Assembly: GCA_963978895.1 (NCBI GenBank)
Contig: OZ022244.1
Location: 32,823,432-32,887,431, forward strand
Reading direction: 5' to 3'
DNA: 64,000 bases
Source: Erpobdella octoculata
Taxonomy: Eukaryota > Annelida > Clitellata > Hirudinida > Erpobdellidae
This document shows positions 22,786-34,399 of the stretch, one piece after another. Position numbers and translations under genes: made by a program. How positions within the stretch are numbered: position 1 is the stretch's first letter; every line of letters begins with the position of its first letter. Under the pieces are notes generated by a model. The model did no database searches and was not told the origin of the DNA. It saw only the letters and a program-made list of their open reading frames with translations.

Positions 22786-22985
22786 TGACATTGATATAAT
22801 GATATAAATTTATTTCAATGGGATTAACACTACCAGCTCATATAACCTAGCACCAAGAACCGGAATAGGGAATACCTTTTACCCAATAGAGTTAGGTGAT
22901 GTGAGATTCCTCACCTGAATCCAACCAGTGACCTCAAGCGCAGAACCCCAAGACATAACCACATTACCACCGCACCTCGAATTTT
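22786..22985 (-). mobile_element. tRNA-derived SINE, minus strand
   Basis: On the minus strand the sequence starts GAGGTGCGGTGGTAATGTGG, which resembles a pol III A box. About 35 nt later GGTTGGATTCAGG resembles a B box. A body of about 100 nt and an AT-rich tail follow. It differs from the SINE at 20.9 kb. Confidence 0.55.
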
Positions 22986-24500
22986 AAGAGTGCTAGGAAT
23001 TTTTAATATTTAAAAAATATCGCGGCAGTAAATAATACATTATATTGTAATTTATCCCATATTATTATTATGTCTACTGTTTTGTCTTTGGAAAAGCGAA
23101 GGCCTTTTCCCGTCTTCATCAGGCGTTGTCTCTGTGTCGTTTGGTTGTTCTCCCTCGGCTGATCGTCTAGAATGTCTAGATGTGGTGATAATTTTGGTAA
23201 AATCATGTAACTCCTGGTTGACGACAGGCAGCTGATGTTTCATAGACGTTCTATTAGTAAGTAAGATATATTTTATATAGCGAATTTGTAAGGGAGCACG
23301 TTTGAATTTATGAAAAGGCGCGTTTACACGGGCAAATATTCGCCGGCGCCAAATCACAACGCAGCAACATATTTGCGACAGTGAGCACATACATATATAG
23401 ACAGTAAGGGTTAGTTTACACGAAACAATATCAATACGCATTTTGTCGGGCCTATTTCAGTTAATATTGCTTGCATGTGGGCGTTTTGCCACTTTTACTC
23501 TAATCAGTCTAATCTATCTCGCAAAATTTTTTTAATTTACTAATTTTTTCTTAATTACAATAAGTTTCTGTTATAAAACGTGACTTTAGTTAGGATATTT
23601 TATTAACCATCGCCTAGTTGTCATTCTACGTTGATTCCACTCGCAACAAGTTCCATAAGATAAGACAAAATGCTGTGCGAGATTTTCTGGATTTGCTTAA
23701 TTACAAGCTCAAAGATCTCTTCAAAGTTACAGTAAGCATACAGATGATTTTTCGACAAAGAAAAGAATAAACGTTTTGACATTCACTGCTCATTTTTTTG
23801 ATAATTATCTTGCCAAATTTTTATTCCATAATCGTGTGTCACATTTGATGCTGCAAATTAATTTTATTACTTTTTTTATATCATTGTCAGTAATATTATC
23901 ATTATTTATTACTTTTCAGATATATGAAAAAAGTTGAAATTTTTAAATTGAATTTTTGGTGCGACTGCCTACACAACGAAAGGTTAGTAGTGTCATTACT
24001 ATTTATATTTTCTGATAACTTGGTAGGTGATATTAGAAAAGAGCAGAACGGTAGCAAATATTCAAAAAATTGTAGTCTAATAGTCAGATGCATAGCAAAG
24101 GGTTTTTGTATTCAGCTATAGAGGTGCCAAGAAATGTCACTGGTGTAGGCAGGGTTTACTTGTCACATTTCATAGGCAGCAATTTATAGATAACCTTGGT
24201 AGGATTACTCAAATCAATAGAATTAATTTTTAGTATTTTTTTCATAATTTTTTAAATTTTATGGCTTGGAAAATTGTATTTAGAAGCTCCTGGTATTTTT
24301 TCAATATTTACAAAAATATTCCTGTATTATTAAAAATATTTTTATCAATTTTTAAAGATTTTTATCTATGCAATTTCCTATTTTAAGCACTTATGTGGCA
24401 TAACTTATAGTTTTTTTCACAGTGTTTTAAACACTTTAGAAAAGCCCAGAAATGTGAGACAATCGGTGTGATTTGAAATTTAATTTATCTGATTTTTTTA
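22986..24500. other. No clear gene; a short coding-like patch at 23.06-23.26 kb
   Basis: On the minus strand about 23060-23255 is less AT-rich and open, after a fair splice acceptor (TACTAATAG). It encodes Ser/Arg/Thr-rich text including TTPDEDGKRPSLFQRQNS. I do not recognise it and cannot tell a host exon from element debris. The rest is AT-rich sequence. Confidence 0.3.
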
Positions 24501-25430
24501 ACCGTAACCGCGTATCTTAATTAAGTTACTGGAAGGGTCACTATTGGTTATAAAAAAGGAGTAGGGAGAGAATGTGATCTCCATCCTGTCATTACTCCAG
24601 TTTTCATCGAGGAGTGTGTCCAAGGCTGAAAGACGTGCGCTCATGATTCATGTGCATTTTAATTGTCAAACATTCATTCATTAGAAATTAGAAAGTTACA
24701 TTTCAAATAATGTTCGTGTGACCGTAAAATTAATTACGAAAAGTAAGAACAACGTGTTATGTAGACACGTGATGCAAAAAGGTTTTTTGTTTGTGTGATC
24801 ACCTCGTCCCTCCGTCTTGTTTGTGTCATTACCTCATTACCTCATCCGTCATTAGACTTTGGATGGTTGATAATAACATTCTAAAATTGCTTTTGCTCTA
24901 CGTATAATAATGTTGGAATTATTTTGCCACTAGAAAGAGAAAATGGACGGCTTACGAAATTATTAATAAGACCGTCTATGTTTTTCTCTAAGTCCTTAAG
25001 TTTATTCAAAGTGTTTTCAGGCGGCACCCATGAACATTTAATGAATGGGAAATTATTGTCGGACTTAAAAGATTTAGCAATTGGATTATTCGTAAAGAAA
25101 TGTAAAAGAAGGATTCTGCGCTTTATAACGCTATAAAAATGAAGAAATTTGTCACTAAAATTATAATCATGCTATTAGACTGGGTGACGCCATTTATAAA
25201 AAATTGGGAGCATCATGATTTACGCCCTCGTCAGATTGACGGGAACTAGACTGTGATGGTTGCTGGTACACTGAGTTTCAAGGATCCTACCTTTTAGTGC
25301 TCTGAATACCACAGAAAGTTTATCATTTGGTTGAGCCAAACATATCTTATTGGCTAAAATTTCAGAAAGACTCTTATAATACTTCGATTCCTCGATTACA
25401 TTGAAGAGTTTTCTTAGCAGATTTTTTTCC
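24500..25430 (-). mobile_element. Penelope-like element fragments, rearranged
   Basis: Three pieces match the better copy at 39-41 kb but in the wrong order. They are a YKSLSE-ANKI module (25410-25250), an RT-proximal segment with FPFIK and NKLKDLEKNIDGLI (25140-24920), and a TLLDENWSNDRMEIT piece (24620-24530), which should precede the second. Stops and frameshifts are present. Confidence 0.7.
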
Positions 25431-26290
25431 GTCGTACACGCTCGTACTGGGAGTATATCTGTTGGGATGACCGAATTATTTTCCAGGTTTGTGTGATTAC
25501 CTCATCCTGTCGTCGTGCTTTGGATTGTTGATCATGTTTACGGTTGAATCAACATTTTTAAAATTTGTGGAGATACGAGATTGATAAAACAGAAAACAAC
25601 CAATTGCTTACGCGACTTTAATATGGAATAACAATGTTACGATTTGTCTTTCAGTGCAATCAGTACTTTTTCCAACACAACCATCCTTCATAAGTTATAT
25701 TTTGAAGCTTTTTTCTGTTCCAATATCGTGTTGACGTCTTCTTTATAAGTAACCTTCCACCAGGTGTCTTTTAGTGCCATGGTTGTCTGAAGCGTAGTTA
25801 TGTATGTTAAAAAAGTCGGCGCATGTATAAAATTATTAAAATAAGAATTTCATATAAATATCCTAATATGCGTGCCCAACGTAAGGACTAACAACGTTAC
25901 GATTTGTTTTCACAGAACCATTGAAGTAAAATGTCGTTGGAGGGTAGTTCACCAGTATCTAAAGAATTTTCTCAGCAGATTTTTTTTCCGTCGTACACGC
26001 TCGTACTGGGAGTATATCTGTTGGGATGGCCGAATTATTTTCCAGGTTTCTTTTAACCAGTCGGAAAAAATCTTGGGAGAACCTGTCATTACTGGTGATC
26101 TTTTTGGAGAGATATTGAGATGGTTGTGAGACTATATCTAGTTTAAGCGCTACTATGAACAATTCATGATATTTAGGTTGCTCCACATAAATGGTGGCTT
26201 AATGAAGTTAATATTGTTCATTATTGCGAGTTCAAATTTCCCAAATAGTTTAGCAACTTATCTGGAAAGATATATTGTATTTTACAAACG
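25431..26290 (-). mobile_element. Penelope-like element 3' and ORF1 fragments
   Basis: The C-terminal phrase IPTDILPVRACTTEKN, matching the ACRTEKNLL end of the 39-kb copy, occurs twice (about 25430-25500 and 25970-26060). It is followed on the plus side by ORF1-like NNINFIKPP text near 26170-26220. A short 3' cassette (CCACCAGGTGTCTTTTAGTG) lies at 25755-25800. Confidence 0.7.
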
Positions 26291-27725
26291 CTAAGGATAT
26301 GTTTGATGTTGTTAGCGCTATCCAGAATGAGTTTACTAAGCTGCTGTGTGCATTCGTCAATGTAATTTTGTTTATCCAGAATTACGAATACATTTCAGCG
26401 ACAAAAATGCTTCTCTCTCTTCATCAGTTATCTTGGGTTTATTACCACTGCTAATTTTGTTGGAATTTCTGGATTTAGAAAATCTATCAATTAATCTATT
26501 AGTCTCCTCGTCCATCTGGAAAGAGTCTCTTAAGACCGCGGGGACCAAAGGAATTAGTTTTTTAAAGGTAAAATCCATCTATTGCTATCAATAGATTTTA
26601 CATCGGACACAATTGGTCTACCGGGCAGCGTGTTAGAATTAAACCATTTGTTATTTGGCTTATGGATTTTGGGTAAGGTATAAAACCTGCGATCTTTAGA
26701 ATCTTTCGGTGGATAGAGAAAATTGATTAGTTTTTTCGGAAAGACATTCTTGGAGGAGATGCTATTTAAAACAGAGATGAGTGCTTGGCGTATGATGATG
26801 TTAGGATTATTTTTCAAAGTGGAAAGAGCTACATATAAGTCGGAGTCCAGGTTGCTCCTGTTGCCACTGGACAGAGAAAATGGATGAGAAGGACTTGTCA
26901 ATGAGGCCATCTATGTTTCTATCCAAGTCCTTAAGTTTGTACAGAGTGTTTTCCGTTATGAAAGAATCAGGCGGTACCCAAGAGCCTTTGATGAATGGAA
27001 AGCTATTGTCGGACTTAAATGTTTTAGCAATTGGGTTATTAGTAAAAAAATCTAAAAGAAGGATTCTGCGTTTTATGATGTTATAAAAATGGAGAAATTT
27101 GTCACGGCGCACTGAGTTGTGACTCATGACAAAGGAGGTACCCAGTTCTAATAGCTTGCCCTGTTCTGCTTTAAACACTACGGAAAGTTTATCACATTTA
27201 CTTAATTTTTAGAGTTCCATCAGAATGTCATTAGGTTGAGCTGAACATATTCTGTTGGATAAACAGATTTTTATAGTATTTCGGTTCCTCGATCACGTAT
27301 AAGATAGGGACAGTAGGAGAATTATCAGGGGAGTCCCCGATGAGGAGTTTGATGTGACTACCCGTCACTTTGTAGTCCCGGAATCCAGCCGAAACGTAGT
27401 TAGCCAAAGTCTTGCAGTTTGTAACTTTTAGTAAGAGTTTTTTTGATAGGTCATCAAGGAACACCTGCTCACCCGGGCCCTTGTTGTGCTTTTGTGCCCG
27501 TGTGATAGGATGGTTACTAGCGGGTTCCAGACAAAGATAATTAGGAGATCTGTCGTGTTCGTTATTATTAGAAGAAGAATTCCAGTTGAGGTCGAAATTA
27601 GGCAGCGAACCCGGGCCTAGGCCATTGGGGAACACATCTTTCACAAAATCCTCGTTGATAGGTGAGACCGCACTTGGATGGTTGGGAGCGTGATCGCTGG
27701 TCGGTGTGTTCGGCTGAAGAGACAT
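26290..27725 (-). mobile_element. Penelope-like element copy A (ORF1-like module plus RT N-half)
   Basis: Minus strand from 27725: a 164-residue frame beginning MSLQPNTPTSDHAPNHPS, ending in the KVTGSHIKLLI...EEPKYYKNL module. Next come ELGTSFVMSHNSVRR, LLDFFTNNPIAKTFKSDN and FPFIKGSWVPPD (27178-26807), then RRFYTLPKIHKPNNKW and LPGRPIVSDVKSID (26910-26554). The catalytic YIDD half is absent from this copy. The RT motifs TLPKIHK and GRPIxSD are typical of Penelope-like RTs. Frame breaks near 27200, 26850 and 26570 disable it. Confidence 0.82.
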
Positions 27726-28904
27726 TTAAACACCCGTATCAAAGCAGAAGGCGGCACCACCGCAGGGACGCGTGACAGCTCGTTTATTTTTCGGGTCAAA
27801 AATTGGATTTGTTCTTCCAAGTCCCGTATTTTCGAAGAGTTCTGAGATGGATTATGGTGAGACGCAACAACCGTGTCCTGTTGGACAGGAGACGTTGAGA
27901 GAATTTGGATGTTATTTGGGATTTTAGGAAACCATTTTCGTTAACCCAATTTACGAAAGTGTGGTATTTGACATAATTTTTCTTAGGTAATTTTGAATAA
28001 AGCATATTAACGAAAATTTTCTTATTACACTATACCACCTCCTTAAGTTTATTCAATCTTCCACAAAATCATCCTTCATAAGTTAAATTTTGAAGCTTTT
28101 TTCTGTTCCAATATCGTGTTGACGTCTTCTTCATAAGTAACCTTCCAGATTCTCTTGAGATTTGTCCTTTCATGCTGTCCACCAGGTGTCTTTTAGTGCT
28201 TGTTAGTCTCCTTGAAGTGGTGCCTATAAACTAATTTGTCGGTCAATTCTTCTGATTTATCATGTAGGGTCTTTATAGTAAACTCCCTCACTTGTTTAAG
28301 TGCTACTATGAACAATTCATGATATTTAGGTTGCACCACATCTCCACAAAATCATCCTTCATAAGTTATATTTTGAAGCTTTTTTTGTTCCAATATTGTG
28401 CTGACGTCTTCTTCATAAGTAACCTTCCAGATTCTCCTGAGATTTGTCCTTTCATGCTGTCCACCAGGTGTCTTTTGGTGCCTGAAGCGTAGTTATCTAT
28501 GTTGAAAAAATCTGTGCATGTATAAAATTATTAAAATATAATAAGTTTCTGAAGGATATTTTGTATTTTACAAACGCTAAAGATATGTTTGAGGTTGTCC
28601 CGGGTGATTTCAGTAAGGAGTACACTCGCTGGGGTCCATGGGTTGAAAGGTTTATAAGGATTACGAACGTAGACAACATGACTACAAATATAAAAAGGAC
28701 CGATCTCTACAAAGTGGAAATGTAGAAGGAAAGGAATGAATAAAATGGAAGACCTCAACACGCCGTGAGCCATCAGCTCCAAGACACAATGAGTGGAAGC
28801 TGCTGTGTGCATGCGTTGGGAGTGTGTATCAACCATAGTTGAAGGCTGCACCACCGTAGGGATGCGTGATAACTCGCCTATTCTACGGGTCATAAATTGG
28901 ATTT
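27726..28904 (-). mobile_element. Mosaic of short Penelope-like ORF1 and 3' fragments
   Basis: Fragments include an LEEQIQF-type segment (27740-27830), KKNYVKYHTFVNWVNENGF (about 27920-28005), and two copies of the cassette TTTGTCCTTTCATGCTGTCC (about 28160 and 28450). There are also YKPFNPWTPASVLLTEITRDN (28560-28660) and MTRRIGELSRIPTVVQPS (28830-28905). On the + strand a short AAAAGGACCGATCTCTACAA motif at 28693-28715 matches the Tudor fragments at 38.7 kb. Confidence 0.65.
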
Positions 28905-29640
28905 GTTCAATCAATCAATCAATCAATTATTTATATAGCGCTATTTCCGCAGTGTTCAATAGCGCTCGGTCGTGAACTTAGTAAACAGATATGTTTTAAG
29001 TCCACGACGGAAAACTGTGAGAGAAGTAGAGTTAGTAAGAGAAGAAGGAAGAGAGTTCCAGAGATAGGGACCAGAGTAGGAGAAAGAGCGTTTAGCAAAA
29101 GAATGCTTAATAGTGAAGATGCGAGAGTGATTACGAGAAGAAGAACGAAGACCAGACTTAGGAGGGATATGTATTAAATTAGTTAAGTAGAGAGGAGAAA
29201 GGCAATTTTTTATTTTGTACATTATTAAACAGATTTTAAAAATCACCCTATATCTGAGAGGGTTAGGGTTAGGTATATCTGAGAGGAAGCCAATGGAGAA
29301 GAACAAGAGATGGAGAGATGTGAGAGGAGTAGGAGGTGCGAGAAACTAAGCAAGCAGCAGAGTTGAAGGCTTTAGAGAGAGGATAGAGGGTAGTGTCAGG
29401 AAGACCATAGTATAGAGAATTGCAGTAGTCAATTCGAGACAGGACCAGAGAAGAGACTAGAAGTTGCAGCGAAGGATCATCCAGAAGTGGACGAAGCTGC
29501 TTAATACGGCGAAGATGAAAGTAGCAGGATTTAGTAACAGAAGTAATTTGGGGGGTTAGCGACAAGTTAGAGTCAAAGAGAAAACCTAAGCAACGAATCA
29601 AGGGAGAAGGAGGAATGTCTTTTAGTGCCATGGTCGTCAG
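28905..29640 (-). mobile_element. 5'-truncated CR1/L2-like LINE with telomeric insertion
   Basis: The minus strand encodes an RT C-terminal region: LRRIKQLRPLLDDPSLQLLV, SRIDYCNSLYYGLPD, LVLLHWLPLRY, FSYSGPYLWNSLPSSLTN, ending RGLKTYLFTKFTTERY. The 3' end (left) is GCGCTATATAAATAATTGAT followed by a TTGA tail. A near-identical copy lies at 54.7 kb. Relative to that copy, this one has a 25-bp insertion at 29261-29285: GGTTAGGGTTAGG plus a repeat of TATATCTGAGAG. Confidence 0.85.
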
Positions 29641-30655
29641 GCTTTGGATTGTTGATTATGTTTAGGGTTGGAATTAGCCAGCGTAATTATACCAAAATTC
29701 TTAGAAGAATTAAATTGCACATAAAATAATGACATAAAATATTTGTAAAATTATTACAATAATTATATCAAAATTAATTATTTATTTATTCGTGGTGAAA
29801 TAAATAATTTAAACCTGGCGATTGTGCATAATCGCAAAAATTATATTAGAATTTAGTTGACCACGCTAAGTTGTAAACTGAATGTCGAAGGTATCGATTA
29901 ACATGGCACAGAGCTTTAGATTTTTTCCTTTGCTCATTTTTTCTGGAAACAGTTTCACATTCAAGTGCCTCTCTTCTGCAGTAACTAGGACTTTTCTTCT
30001 TGCTATAAATAAAACAGAAAGTTGAGAATAAATAACCTAGAATGTGAACTGTGATTATATCAATGATATATTAATTAATGCATGGCAGGAGTACTGAAAG
30101 GTAACCAGTAGTATAGCTGACTACACAATCAACAACCTAGAATAAAACGTTTACGAAGATAACGAACGTAGACCACTCGACTACAAATATAAAAAAGAAC
30201 TTTGATTTTTTCTCGGTGTTTTTCAATCTGGTTAAATAATATAAATATTTATTCCTTACCGATGAAGCAATAAATTAGTATTTAAATCACCTCGTCTTTA
30301 TATTCATCAAGCTTTCTTTTTTCATCATTCAGCTGGAACATCAGCTTGAATACCGGCCATGTGGTCGTGAAAGCCATTTCGTCGCGCAAGCATTTTCATC
30401 GCGAAGTGGCGACGAAAACGCCAACCTTGCGACGAAACGACCCGGTGTGGCACCGCTAATGTCTATACATTGTCTGATCTCTGTGTTATACAGAACCGTG
30501 ATATCAGTCTGCGGTGTCGCAATGAATTAGAGTCGTTTTCGATGGAGCAAAGTTTTCATTACAATCGATAGAGGGAAGCAATTTTTTTATAACCAGTCAA
30601 TAACATAATAATAATAATAATAACAGAGCAGGGTTTTCGCGAGGAACCAGAGGTT
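29641..30655. other. AT-rich sequence with Penelope-block non-coding repeats
   Basis: About 29660-29840 resembles 38380-38500 and 50610-50700 (shared 'aatatttgtaaaattatta' and 'gtggtgaaataaataattt'), so it is probably untranslated Penelope-like sequence. About 30060-30190 resembles 45010-45200. A palindromic patch at 30355-30455 has TTTCGTCGC and GCGACGAAA in inverted order. No gene is supported. Confidence 0.5.
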
Positions 30656-30689
30656 CAATATTTTTTGGCTCTTTCCTGCGAACCCGTCC

Positions 30690-31752
30690 GATTACGCGTA
30701 AAAGGGAGAGTTAACGATCTGGCCACACTCCTGAGAGAAGATCTCCCATTCTCCCTTGAGTGCACTAAAAACTGAATGATTCTGCACGGTGTACGAGAGC
30801 AGGGGCTCCAGCTCATGCTGGGTAGGATTGCGTCCCTCATGGGTTGCTTTGGACGCATCAATAATGACCGCTTTCTCCGCACTTTTCTTAGCAGGGTGAC
30901 TCGCCCGGTCTTCACGGCGGACCAACAAAAATTCCGATAGGTCTGCACTGCGCTGGCTATCATGGAGAATGATGCCACTCCAGCTTGTTGCGCTTGTGTC
31001 ACGATGATTCTCAGGCGAGCCACGGAAAGAGAAGCCAGACAAGTGAGCATTAACTTGTCCCCCATCGCCTGGCACCCCCGTCAAGCGCATTCCGTGTGAG
31101 GCATGGAGCGACCAAATTTTATGGATCGTGTCGATTTCGATGTCGGGGTCGTTGACATCTGCAGTGATCATTTCACGCCGTTTGTTCAAGTACGCCGTTG
31201 TACAGGTCCCTCTTTTGCACACGGAGATGACAAAACTCGAGAGGAGGGACGCGTACTGGGTGTTGGATGCCGCTCGTTTGGCGCGATCGCACATTCAACC
31301 ACACGATCAAGGCGGTCCGTGGCTCCTATGCTCCCCATTCTCGTGTCCCATAAGGCTTGCTCTTGTGGGGTTGCTCCTGCTCCTGGAGGACCTGCAAATA
31401 CCCCTTCATCCAATCTAATGGGCACCAGGCTATACTCGATCGCTTGGATGAGATGTTGCAAACATTCAGCGTCATTCCCCACAAACCGTGTGTCCATATA
31501 TAAATTGCAGTCCATAAAGCGTTCAGCGGCTCTGTAGGCATACTTGACTGAATCGTCCATCATTGGTTTATTGCGAAAATGATAGAACTCTAAACATCTG
31601 ATAAAAAGCATGTTTACATGCACCAACTGAGACTGATTCGCAAAGTCCACCAACCTCTGAATGTCAGGTCGCAAGACTCCCAGGCACATTTTTGCCTGCC
31701 CCTGCCCCTCATGTAACATCCGATCAATTCTTCCGACAGTCCACATTGCTAT
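30690..31752 (-). pseudogene. Unrecognised GC-richer gene, broken by a frameshift; multicopy
   Basis: Two long minus-strand frames form one broken coding region. The first runs from MWTVGRIDRMLHEGQGQAK at 31746; the second takes over near 31290 and ends HSVFSALKGEWEIFS...NSPFYA at 30692. Base composition is close to 50% GC, unlike its surroundings. A clean acceptor-like tract (TTCTTCTACTTTCAG) lies just upstream at about 31753-31767. A diverged piece sharing GPPGAGATPQEQALWDT is at 38.1 kb, so it is a repeated family. I do not recognise it. An endogenous viral protein (for example a nucleoprotein) or a captured transposon gene are both possible. Confidence 0.5.
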
Positions 31753-31949
31753 CTGAAAGTAGAAGAAAATGTGAAACAGATTAGTGAATACTGACCGTCA
31801 ATGCAATTGCCAAAATAGTCTCGGCTGTACTCTGACAAGCGTCCACTGTTAGACCTAAGATAGCGACCACTTAGATCACTAGACAAAAGATTCGAACACA
31901 CTACACACTAACTACGAACAGCACCGAGAGAGGAAAAAATAAAAAAAAC

Positions 31950-32345
31950 TAATAGGGAAACAGTATCAACCATAGTAGAAGGTTGCACCACCGTAGGTAT
32001 GCGTGATAACTCGCCTATTCTATGGGTCAGAAATTGGATTTGTTCTTCCAAGTCCCGTATTTCAGACTGATTATGGTGAGACAAGACGGCCGAGTCCTAT
32101 TGGGCAGGAGAGGTCGAGAAAATCTGGATGTTGTTCGATTATGTTTAGGGTAGATTTGAAGATCTATGTAGTGTTCTATTTTTTAACTTTTTTCTGTTCT
32201 GAGATGGAGAAAATCTTCGTAAGTAACCTTCCAGATTCTCCTGAGATTTGTCCTTTCATGCTGTCCACCTGTTGCGTGTCGGCACACTAGGAGGCCCAGA
32301 AACTTATTAATAAGACTGTCTATGTTTTTCTCTAAATCCTTAAAT
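31950..32345 (-). mobile_element. Penelope-like ORF1 and cassette fragments
   Basis: About 31965-32070 repeats the MRRIGELSR-type segment seen at 28.85 kb and 27.8 kb. About 32215-32275 carries the TTTGTCCTTTCATGCTGTCC cassette. About 32300-32345 resembles the RT-proximal DLEKNIDSLI segment. Junctions between pieces are abrupt. Confidence 0.6.
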
Positions 32346-32406
32346 TTATTCTTTTTTAAAACATTTAATTATCAAATGGTCCTGTCTGATAACCCTAAAA
32401 TATCAT

Positions 32407-32641
32407 TTACATTGGTGGACATTGATGCTGTCCCAATTCGAACTGATTGTTGCAAAATGTTGCACACTGATCACAAGTGATGATTTGAGTCGGAGTTAGC
32501 TGCAGACCTTGTTGCTCTTGCAGATGGAAAGGATTTTCAGTGTCCGACTGGAGTAGAAAAGATTTTCCGCACCCAAGCTGTACGGCAATCTTCCTGTTCC
32601 TTGACACTGCCACCATGTGGTGTCTTTCCATGTGAATCTTC
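32407..32641 (-). pseudogene. C2H2 zinc-finger exon (probable gene fragment)
   Basis: The minus-strand frame after an acceptor (polyT-GAAG at about 32638-32650) reads KIHMERHHMVAV, the HxxxH end of a finger. It then reads LGCGKSF and ends CDQCATFCNNQFELGQHQC just before a stop. This looks like the last exon of a C2H2 protein. The putative exon at 32690-32852 does not join it in a compatible phase, so the gene is rearranged or my exon model is wrong. Confidence 0.45.
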
Positions 32642-32689
32642 AAAAAAAATTATTTTTATTTTGTTTTTTCCTATGAAACAAACCATCTT

Positions 32690-32852
32690 CGGGAATAAGT
32701 GTTGCTGTATTTGCTAAGAGTGTTGACTTGGCAATGTCAATACTCTCGACCAGGTTAAACATCTGAATGTGCTGTCCGTTCCCAAACCACCTGGAGACGC
32801 GTATGTGTTTGCCACTTAAGACATCGAGGAACCTAACACCGCCTTGATCTAA
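32690..32852 (-). pseudogene. Unrecognised exon-like segment
   Basis: After an acceptor (ACATTTTAG at about 32853) the minus strand is open: GGVRFLDVLSGKHIRVSRW, FGNGQHIQMFNLVESIDIAK, then NTATLIPED to a GTTTGT donor. Codon use and composition look like a real exon. I do not recognise the family. It is bordered by Penelope-like debris on its upstream side. Confidence 0.4.
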
Positions 32853-32939
32853 AATGTATTATTAATGTTTTTAATAGTGCTACTAAATAGTTGTAATATA
32901 AGAAATGAGTATGAAACTCACTTATACAATTTGTAACTT

Positions 32940-34290
32940 TTTAGAAAGATCCTAGATTACCAGCTGACCTGGACCTTTATTATGTTTCTGTGCTTGTGTG
33001 TTTGGGTGGTTACCAGTGGCTTGGAGATTTGTCGTGTCCGTTAGTAACTCTAACTGGAGAAGAATCCAAGTTGAAGTTAAGGTCAAAGTTGGGTAGTGAT
33101 CCAGGGTTTATGTTGTCGTCAATGGGGAATGCATATTCCACAAAATCAGTTTCCTTCGTACTGAGTTGTGGCTCATAACAAAGGACGTGCCCAGGGATAG
33201 CGAGATGTCTCTAAAATTAAAGATTAAGTTACTGGGCTGGGCGTTATTATTTATAAAAAAGGAGTTGGGGGAGATGAAGTAATCTCCATCCTCATCTAGG
33301 AGGGCGTCTAAAGCCGTATGAGGCCGTAGCGACAAACATTCGTGGTTGTTAGGTGTACACTTTCTCTCCTGTAATGGCTTTAAATACAATAGATAAGCGA
33401 TCAGTTTTAGAAAGCTTCATAAGTTGTGAGTTAAGAGAGCTAGTTTATGCCATGATAATTTTATTGGCAAGGCTTTCTGAAAGTGCTCGGTAGCCAGCTG
33501 GTTCCTCGATAATAGCAAGGACCGGTGCTATGATGACTGATGGGTCATCAATAGGGGTGAATGCAGCTTTGATATGGCTGCCACAGACTTTGTAGTCTCT
33601 GAAACCCCTAACTGCCTCTTTAATAAATTTAGGACAACACGTAGCCTTAATATTGATACTTTTCGATAGCTTATCAATAAGATCTAGGTTGGCGGCATTA
33701 CGCGGTTTGCGTGGTGCCCTAGAAGTCCGTGGGCACTGCTGATATGACAGTCCCATCATACCTGGGGACCTATCCGTATGGTGGCGGATAGGGCTCGAAA
33801 AATCATGAGAGGAAGATAGAGGAGAATCATTTTTAGGTACTGGTGAACCAGAGTGGTCACCCCCAATCAACCCCTCATATTCTTCCTCCTGCGGTAATAA
33901 ATTATCATTTAAAACTCCGATAGGTGTCCCGTTATTCCCCACAACCGGGGCTAATGCCTCAGTTATTGGGGGTATAGGTAACATGACCATAACTGGAGAT
34001 AAATTATATTGATAATTCGTAATATCATCGTTCGCAGGTCTACAAGGGGGTGGGGACTGGACCCTGTAAGAGGTTGTGATCGACCTCGTGATCGGGTACC
34101 TGTCTACCTCCAGAGTAGCCGAGCGTACGTTATTAGATTTTAAATCCTCTATCGCCTTTAGCAGAAATGAGACCTGGTCCCGCAATGTCTGTAAATCAGA
34201 CGAGTGTTGAGGGGTTACAGGTGTGTCATTTATGACTGCTGTCATTGGCGGACTAATATGAGGATTATAATTCAAAATTGTGAGGTTGTT
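32940..34290 (-). mobile_element. Penelope-like element copy B, ORF1-like N-terminal region
   Basis: A 276-residue minus-strand frame (34275-33445) starts MNYNPHISPPMTAVINDT. It has a heptad-like LQTLRDQVSFLLKAIEDL, a long polar linker, then the FRDYKVCGSHIKAAF and IEEPAGYRALSESLANKI module. It continues at 33389-33108 with NKHECLSLRPH-type text, TALDALLDEDG and FVMSHNSVRRK. It is then spliced abruptly to a PGSLPNFDLNF piece that belongs further upstream in ORF1. I infer a shared ORF1-like protein preceding the RT. Confidence 0.75.
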
Positions 34291-34399
34291 CGGTATACAC
34301 GGAATAATATTGGCATTAAGCCATGTAACGAACTCCTATCAAATTTTTTAGTATGAAATTTTGAACATAATAGTTGTATAAAGTAATTTTTATTATAGT

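Noticed and set aside
32407..32852. A two-exon zinc-finger gene joining 32690-32852 to 32407-32641
   Set aside because: The donor phase of the first does not match the zinc-finger frame of the second, so they were listed separately.
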